From positions 310,001 through 374,000 of the forward strand of contig CAXIUT010000183.1 in assembly GCA_964035545.1 (NCBI GenBank): DNA of 64,000 bases, written 5' to 3'. The notes below the pieces were generated by a model. The model was given only the letters and a program-made list of their open reading frames with translations, did no database searches and had not been told where the DNA came from. The stretch comes from Bugula neritina (Eukaryota; Bryozoa; Gymnolaemata; Cheilostomatida; Bugulidae). This document shows, piece by piece, positions 59,824 to 64,000 of the stretch (position 1 is its first letter; each line of letters starts with the position of its first letter). A program made the position numbers and the translations under genes.

Positions 59824-62800
59824 ATGGCGTTGTTGGAGAGAGTGACACAGATGGGTAAAGACCTTGGGTTGGTGGAGGACAAGCTTATAGCTTTTGTTGA
59901 AAAGAACCTACCCATTGTTGCTGCACAAGAAGAAAAAGAAAAGGACCGAGAGGAACGTAGATTAGAGCGTGAGGCAGAAAAGATCAGGCAAGAGAATGAG
60001 AAAGCCTTAATGGAGATGAAGATAAAAGCTGATCAGGAGGCAATGGCATTCAAGGTTAAAGCTGATCAGGAGGCAATGGCACTCAAGGTTAAAGCTGACC
60101 AGGAGGCAGAAGAGAGAAGACAACGACATGAATTAGATATGGAAAAGCTGAAAGCTGACACAAGTTTGGAGCACTCAAGACATGAGAGCACCAGGTTAGA
60201 AATAGCTAACAAACCAAAACCAAAAATACCATTCTTTGATGAGAAGGTGGATGAAATGGATAGCTATTTAGAGCGGTTCGAGTGGGTTGCCGAAGGATGT
60301 AACTGGGACAAGGGAGATTGGCCCTACCATCTCAGTCAGTACCTAAGGGGTACAGCAACAGAAGCTTACATCCGGTTGTCACCTACCGATCGTAGAGATT
60401 ATAAAAGAGTCAAAGAAGCCTTGTTGGAGCGCTTTAACTTGACTCAAGAGGGCTACAGAAAAAAGCTCAGAGAGGCAGAAGCTTACGAGGATGAAACTCC
60501 TGCCCAACTGTTCACTAGGATAGAAAGTTATGTGCACAAGTGGGTGGAGCTTTCAGGGGGCATGGACATAGCCAAACTAGTGGCAACTGAACAATTTATA
60601 TCATCATGCCCAGACGACCTAGCTGTGCATTTAAAGCAAAGTTCTTACAACAGCAGTGAGGATATGTGTGATGCAGCGTCACTGTTTTTGCACGCCCGTG
60701 GAAGAAAACTAGCAAAGACTAAGAAAACTAATATAAAAAGGATGGAAAACACACCCACCGGTAGCATGAATGCTGAACAAGGAAGTAAAAGCGATGGGGC
60801 ATGCTTCATCTGCAAAGATAAGTCACACATTGCTCGTAACTGCCCACGGCGAGGGAAGAAGTACTGTTCACATTGCAAGATGAACAACCACAATACTTCA
60901 GACTGCAGAAAGTATGGTGGAAGGTCAGTGCATGCTGCTGCTGCAATAGCGACTACTCAGAATAAGACTGTGGTCACAGATCCAGGAATCTCATCTAAAG
61001 TGGAAGAACCTACGGAAATCACAGTTAATGGTAAAAAGTTTGTCAACGCTGCTGTCTGCAAGAATGGACCTAAATTCAAAGATGGGGGCACAGCGATATT
61101 TGATGCGGAAGTTAATGGCCAACGAGCTACTGTAATGCGCGACACCGGCTGTGGTTGCATTGTAGTCAATGCAAAGTATGTGCAACCTCAACATTTAACT
61201 GGAGAGTCAGTTTATCTGAAAATGGCTGATGCAAGTGTTAGGGAGGCTCAGTGGGCACTTATCTCAGTACGCTCACCATTTTACAATGGTGCCGTCAAAG
61301 CTGCAGTAATGGACAAGACGATTTGTGACCTGCTCATTGGGAATGTGGATGGAGCGAGATCAGCTGACCAGCCACTGGAAAACTGGAAGGACTGCGCCGT
61401 AACCACAAGAGCTCAGGCTGTCAAGGAAAAGTCAGGAGACAAACCACTGAAGATTGATTCAAATACTAACCCATTAAGTATAGGGAAAGATGAAATAGCC
61501 AGACTGCAGAGGGATGACCCCACATTGGAACGTTTCTTCGATGCAAAAGAAGTGAAGGAGAAAAAGGGATGCACCACTAGGTTTGTGGTGAGGAATAAGA
61601 TTCTGTACCGTGAGTACACCGACTCGAAGTCTGTCAGTGTAAAACCTGTCAAACAACTCATGGTACCCAGTTCTCTGAGGAAGGAAGTTCTACAGAAAGC
61701 TCATGACTGCATAATGAGCGGACACCTAGGAGTAAAGAAAACCACTGATAGAGTGCTTTCCAACTTCTTCTGGCCAGGACTAAACGGAGATGTCGTACGT
61801 TTCTGTCAATCATGTGACATTTGCCAGAAGACGGTGAAAAAAGGCTCAGTCATGAAAGTTCCAGTACAGGAAACTCCACTAATTGACACCCCATTCAAGA
61901 GATGTGCAATAGACCTAGTCGGACCAATTAACCCTCCAAGTGAGAAAGGACACCGCTACATCCTAACTTTAGTTGACTATGCTACAAGATATCCTGAAGC
62001 TACACCATTGAAGAATATTGACTCAGCTACTGTAGCTGAAGCGCTGCTTGACATATACAGTCGTGTTGGGATACCAGAGGAGGTGATAAGCGATCAAGGA
62101 ACTCAATTCATCTCGGACTACATGAAAGAGTTTACCAGATTACTTGACATGCGACAACTTCCTACTTCACCATACCATGCAATGGCCAATGGACTTGTGG
62201 AAAAGTTCAACGGAACCCTCAAGAGTATGTTAAAAAAGTTGTGTGCTAAAGAGCCAAGACAGTGGCATCGGTTCATCAATGCGGCTCTATTTGCATATAG
62301 AGAAGTCCCACAGGAATCAACAGGCTTCGCCCCATTCGAGTTACTCTATGGAAGAACTGTACGTGGACCAATGTACATCCTGCGACAACTTTGGACAAAA
62401 GAAGACACTGCCGATGAAGTCAAGACCTGCTATCAACATGTTTTTGAATTGAGAGAGCGTTTAGATGACATGATGGAAATGGCACTAGCTTCGCTAAAAG
62501 ACAGTCAAAAAAGATACAAACACTATTTTGACAAGAAAGCTAAGCGGAGAGACTTCAGACCTGGTGACAAAGTGCTCATTCTTTTACCTACGGATGGAAA
62601 TAAATTGCTGATGCATTGGCAAGGACCATTCAATATTGAGGAGAAAGTCAGACTGAATGACTACATTATCAACATTAGAGGCAAGAGGAGAACATACCAT
62701 GCCAACATGCTGAAGAAATATTTTGAGCGGGAGGCGCCTACCGACCCTATGACTGTTGGAGCTGTGATGACTTTAGATGCTGCTGGTACTGGAATTATTG

Positions 62801-62946
62801 ATCATGATGAGGAAAGAGAAGAAGGCCAAGATGATTTGGTGGATCTGTACAATAAGAAACAAGAGAGTGATGAGATGGGATATGTATTCACAAAACTTCA
62901 GGATCAAGGTGGAGTCAATCAAAGGAAAGGACAATGTTGGAGCTGA
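59824..62946 (+). CDS. Gag-protease-integrase polyprotein of an RT-less Gmr1-like retrotransposon
   Basis: This 1,040-residue ORF starts at the first ATG after the primer site. Residues about 30-125 form a charged coiled coil with three 11-residue repeats (66-98). Residues about 133-295 are capsid-like; the part after LTQEGYRKKLREAE resembles a SCAN domain. Two CCHC knuckles follow, C327-C340 and C348-C361, both CX2CX4HX4C. The aspartic protease has D440-T441-G442 and a late DLLIGN at 502-507. Integrase has an HHCC finger (H627, H634, C664, C667), a complete DD35E triad (D697, D757, E793) and a GPF motif at 934-936. No reverse transcriptase lies between protease and integrase or after it. The acidic tail (about 965-1020) is probably the start of the integrase-RT linker. 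The last 20-odd residues are out-of-frame reading across a deletion junction. All catalytic residues checked are present, so capsid, protease and integrase may be functional. Confidence 0.95.
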   Translation: MALLERVTQMGKDLGLVEDKLIAFVEKNLPIVAAQEEKEKDREERRLEREAEKIRQENEKALMEMKIKADQEAMAFKVKADQEAMALKVKADQEAEERRQRHELDMEKLKADTSLEHSRHESTRLEIANKPKPKIPFFDEKVDEMDSYLERFEWVAEGCNWDKGDWPYHLSQYLRGTATEAYIRLSPTDRRDYKRVKEALLERFNLTQEGYRKKLREAEAYEDETPAQLFTRIESYVHKWVELSGGMDIAKLVATEQFISSCPDDLAVHLKQSSYNSSEDMCDAASLFLHARGRKLAKTKKTNIKRMENTPTGSMNAEQGSKSDGACFICKDKSHIARNCPRRGKKYCSHCKMNNHNTSDCRKYGGRSVHAAAAIATTQNKTVVTDPGISSKVEEPTEITVNGKKFVNAAVCKNGPKFKDGGTAIFDAEVNGQRATVMRDTGCGCIVVNAKYVQPQHLTGESVYLKMADASVREAQWALISVRSPFYNGAVKAAVMDKTICDLLIGNVDGARSADQPLENWKDCAVTTRAQAVKEKSGDKPLKIDSNTNPLSIGKDEIARLQRDDPTLERFFDAKEVKEKKGCTTRFVVRNKILYREYTDSKSVSVKPVKQLMVPSSLRKEVLQKAHDCIMSGHLGVKKTTDRVLSNFFWPGLNGDVVRFCQSCDICQKTVKKGSVMKVPVQETPLIDTPFKRCAIDLVGPINPPSEKGHRYILTLVDYATRYPEATPLKNIDSATVAEALLDIYSRVGIPEEVISDQGTQFISDYMKEFTRLLDMRQLPTSPYHAMANGLVEKFNGTLKSMLKKLCAKEPRQWHRFINAALFAYREVPQESTGFAPFELLYGRTVRGPMYILRQLWTKEDTADEVKTCYQHVFELRERLDDMMEMALASLKDSQKRYKHYFDKKAKRRDFRPGDKVLILLPTDGNKLLMHWQGPFNIEEKVRLNDYIINIRGKRRTYHANMLKKYFEREAPTDPMTVGAVMTLDAAGTGIIDHDEEREEGQDDLVDLYNKKQESDEMGYVFTKLQDQGGVNQRKGQCWS
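60019..60117 (+). repeat. 33-bp coding repeat, three units, in gag
   Basis: Three consecutive 11-residue units, KIKADQEAMAF, KVKADQEAMAL and KVKADQEAEER, occupy residues 66-98. An 11-residue period fits a hendecad coiled coil. The DNA units are nearly identical, which points to recent tandem expansion. Confidence 0.85.
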
Positions 62947-62977
62947 TTATCTAAGCCGAATTGACTCAGAATTTTAA
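62897..62977 (+). pseudogene. RNase H C-terminal remnant (+1 frame relative to gag-pol)
   Basis: In the frame one base ahead of the main ORF, 62897-62974 encodes FRIKVESIKGKDN followed by VGADYLSRIDSEF and a stop. This matches the end of Ty3/gypsy RNase H domains, whose usual pattern is an FRI-x-x-IKGKDN-x-x-ADxLSR tail. It overlaps the last codons of the main ORF. Everything that should precede it, the whole RT and most of RNase H, is missing, so it marks the right side of an internal deletion with its junction near 62880-62896. Its place after integrase gives the ancestral domain order. Confidence 0.85.
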
Positions 62978-63011
62978 GTAGTTAGGAGAAATGATCAAGA
63001 TAATTTCTCTT

Positions 63012-63023
63012 AGAATGGGGGGT
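63012..63023 (+). promoter_or_regulatory. Polypurine tract before the 3' LTR
   Basis: AGAATGGGGGGT lies directly before the 3' LTR start at 63024. It is the expected position for plus-strand priming. The tract is purine-rich with a six-G run, interrupted by T at 63016 and 63023. Confidence 0.7.
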
Positions 63024-63588
63024 TGTCACAAATTCTGAGTGTACATATACCTATAAATAGACTTACCGGGTTTTTCCTAATGATTATACAGGAATGTTCA
63101 TAAATATTCTAGACTAATCAAAGAGATGGGTCATTGTTCATTGTTACTGTTTTGGTTAGTCATGTTAACTACTGCCCAGCAATGTAAACAAGGTATTGCG
63201 CAATAATTGCGAAATAACCATGGAAATTCCAATGTTTTGTTTTGTTTTGATTTTCTATAAATAGTATTGGCATGTGGGGAATGTTTTCTACTAGAATCTT
63301 CTGTACTGGAATGCTTGAGAATATTCTAGAGCTTTTTGTTTACTATAAATACTGAGGCAGTTGTGTTTACAGTTCAGTTCATTCTCGCAGTTCCTTTTTA
63401 TAAGTTCATTCTCGGAGTTCATTTTTATACATTCATCTGTGCATATCTTACTAGAGAAATAAAGTATACTTATATTCACAACTCTATTTACTCTCAACTG
63501 GATTAGCAAGCTGTATGCTACTTGTCTCTATACTTCTGACTTACAGACTTTTCGAACTCGTCACACTGCTACCAACAGTTTTGTGACA
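63024..63588 (+). repeat. 3' LTR (565 bp)
   Basis: This LTR is the same as 59163-59727 over its whole length as read, at an offset of 3,861 bp. The TATA-like box falls at 63344-63351 and the 27-bp tandem pair at 63377-63430. Confidence 0.95.
63458..63463 (+). terminator. Polyadenylation signal AATAAA in the 3' LTR
   Basis: This is the signal expected to end the retroelement transcript; cleavage would probably fall about 15-25 bp downstream, at the R/U5 border. Confidence 0.55.
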
Positions 63589-63593
63589 ACTAC
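63589..63593. repeat. Target-site duplication, right copy
   Basis: ACTAC directly follows the 3' LTR, matching 59158-59162, and the satellite continues from it with TGAAATATAC. Confidence 0.9.
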
Positions 63594-64000
63594 TGAAATA
63601 TACTGTAACACATTGAAAAATACTGCAACATACTGAAACATACTGCGACACATTGCAATATACACTAACATACTGAAACATGCTGTAGCACACTGAAATA
63701 GACTGCAGCTCACTGAAATATACTGCAACATACTGAAATACACTGCTACATACTGAAATATACTGCAACATACTGCAACATACTGAAATACACTGTAACA
63801 TACTGAAATACACTGCAACAAACTACAACATATTGAAATACACTGCAACACATTGAAATACACTGCAACATACCAAAATAAATGGTAAACTACTGAAATA
63901 TACTTTAACACATTGAAAAATACTGCAACATACTGAAATATACTGTAACACACTGAAATATACTGCAACATACTGAAATACACTGTAACATATTGAAACA
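63589..64000. repeat. Satellite array, block 3 (cut by window edge)
   Basis: The satellite resumes exactly where the LTR element interrupted it. It matches 56908-57319, including the private variant ACACTAACAT at about 56991 and 63662. Discounting the insertion and the extra ACTAC, the higher-order spacing here is 2,250 bp. No gene is seen. Confidence 0.95.

Larger units (their letters stand above)
59163..63588 (+). mobile_element. Gmr1-like Ty3/gypsy LTR retrotransposon lacking reverse transcriptase
   Basis: This is a complete 4,426-bp LTR element inserted in the satellite. It has two 565-bp LTRs bounded by TGTCACA and TGTGACA, a proline-tRNA-like primer site, one gag-protease-integrase ORF, a G-rich tract before the 3' LTR, and a 5-bp target duplication, ACTAC, at 59158-59162 and 63589-63593. 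Removing the element and one ACTAC restores the satellite order seen at 56881-57315. Reverse transcriptase is absent and only the RNase H tail survives, downstream of integrase. That gives a parental order of protease-integrase-RT-RNase H, known for Gmr1-like elements. A SCAN-like capsid region supports the same affiliation. No difference between the LTRs was seen, so the insertion is recent. Confidence 0.93.

Noticed and set aside
60645-61661. Several 60-82 codon minus-strand frames within the gag-pol ORF
   Set aside because: They are antisense shadows of the clearly coding plus-strand ORF.
59824-62946. Endogenous retrovirus with an envelope gene
   Set aside because: No envelope-like frame lies between integrase and the 3' LTR; only about 80 bp separates the ORF end from the 3' LTR. 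The element is an LTR retrotransposon.

Overview
The window looks like AT-rich, heterochromatic DNA from an animal, probably an invertebrate. It contains no recognisable single-copy host gene. About 54 of the 64 kb is one satellite family. Two mobile elements have inserted cleanly into it. The animal assignment rests on the retroelement, whose gag-pol resembles the Gmr1-like branch of Ty3/gypsy (SCAN-like capsid, integrase ahead of reverse transcriptase). The phylum cannot be decided from the sequence.

Layout: 1-40204 is satellite; 40205-45602 is a 5.4-kb DNA transposon-like insertion with 22-bp terminal inverted repeats and no visible transposase; 45603-59162 is satellite; 59163-63588 is an LTR retrotransposon with two 565-bp LTRs that read as identical and a 5-bp target duplication; 63589-64000 is satellite again. 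At both insertions the flanking satellite rejoins into a sequence found uninterrupted elsewhere in the window, so both empty sites can be read directly.

The satellite is built from a 10-bp step paired into a 20-bp unit (consensus near TGAAATATACTGCAACATAC). Its copies are arranged in nested higher-order repeats: 1,322-bp tandem pairs inside 6,090-bp units; two 7,508-bp tandem copies that appear base-identical; copies 9,444 bp apart (5,561 + 3,883); and shorter local duplications of 470, 411 and 350 bp. Indels are rare. Most changes of 10-bp phase occur at a recurrent poly-A variant block. The reverse strand almost lacks stop codons in all three frames, which creates many long but spurious Cys/Tyr/Phe/Val-rich open frames.

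The retrotransposon has one 1,040-codon ORF: coiled coil, SCAN-like capsid, two CCHC knuckles, aspartic protease, and integrase with a GPY/F end. It has no reverse transcriptase. A short RNase H C-terminal remnant lies just downstream of integrase in the +1 frame. The parental order was therefore protease-integrase-RT-RNase H, and an internal deletion removed RT and most of RNase H. Matching LTRs, an intact target duplication and an intact ORF suggest this RT-less form moved recently, using RT from a related element.
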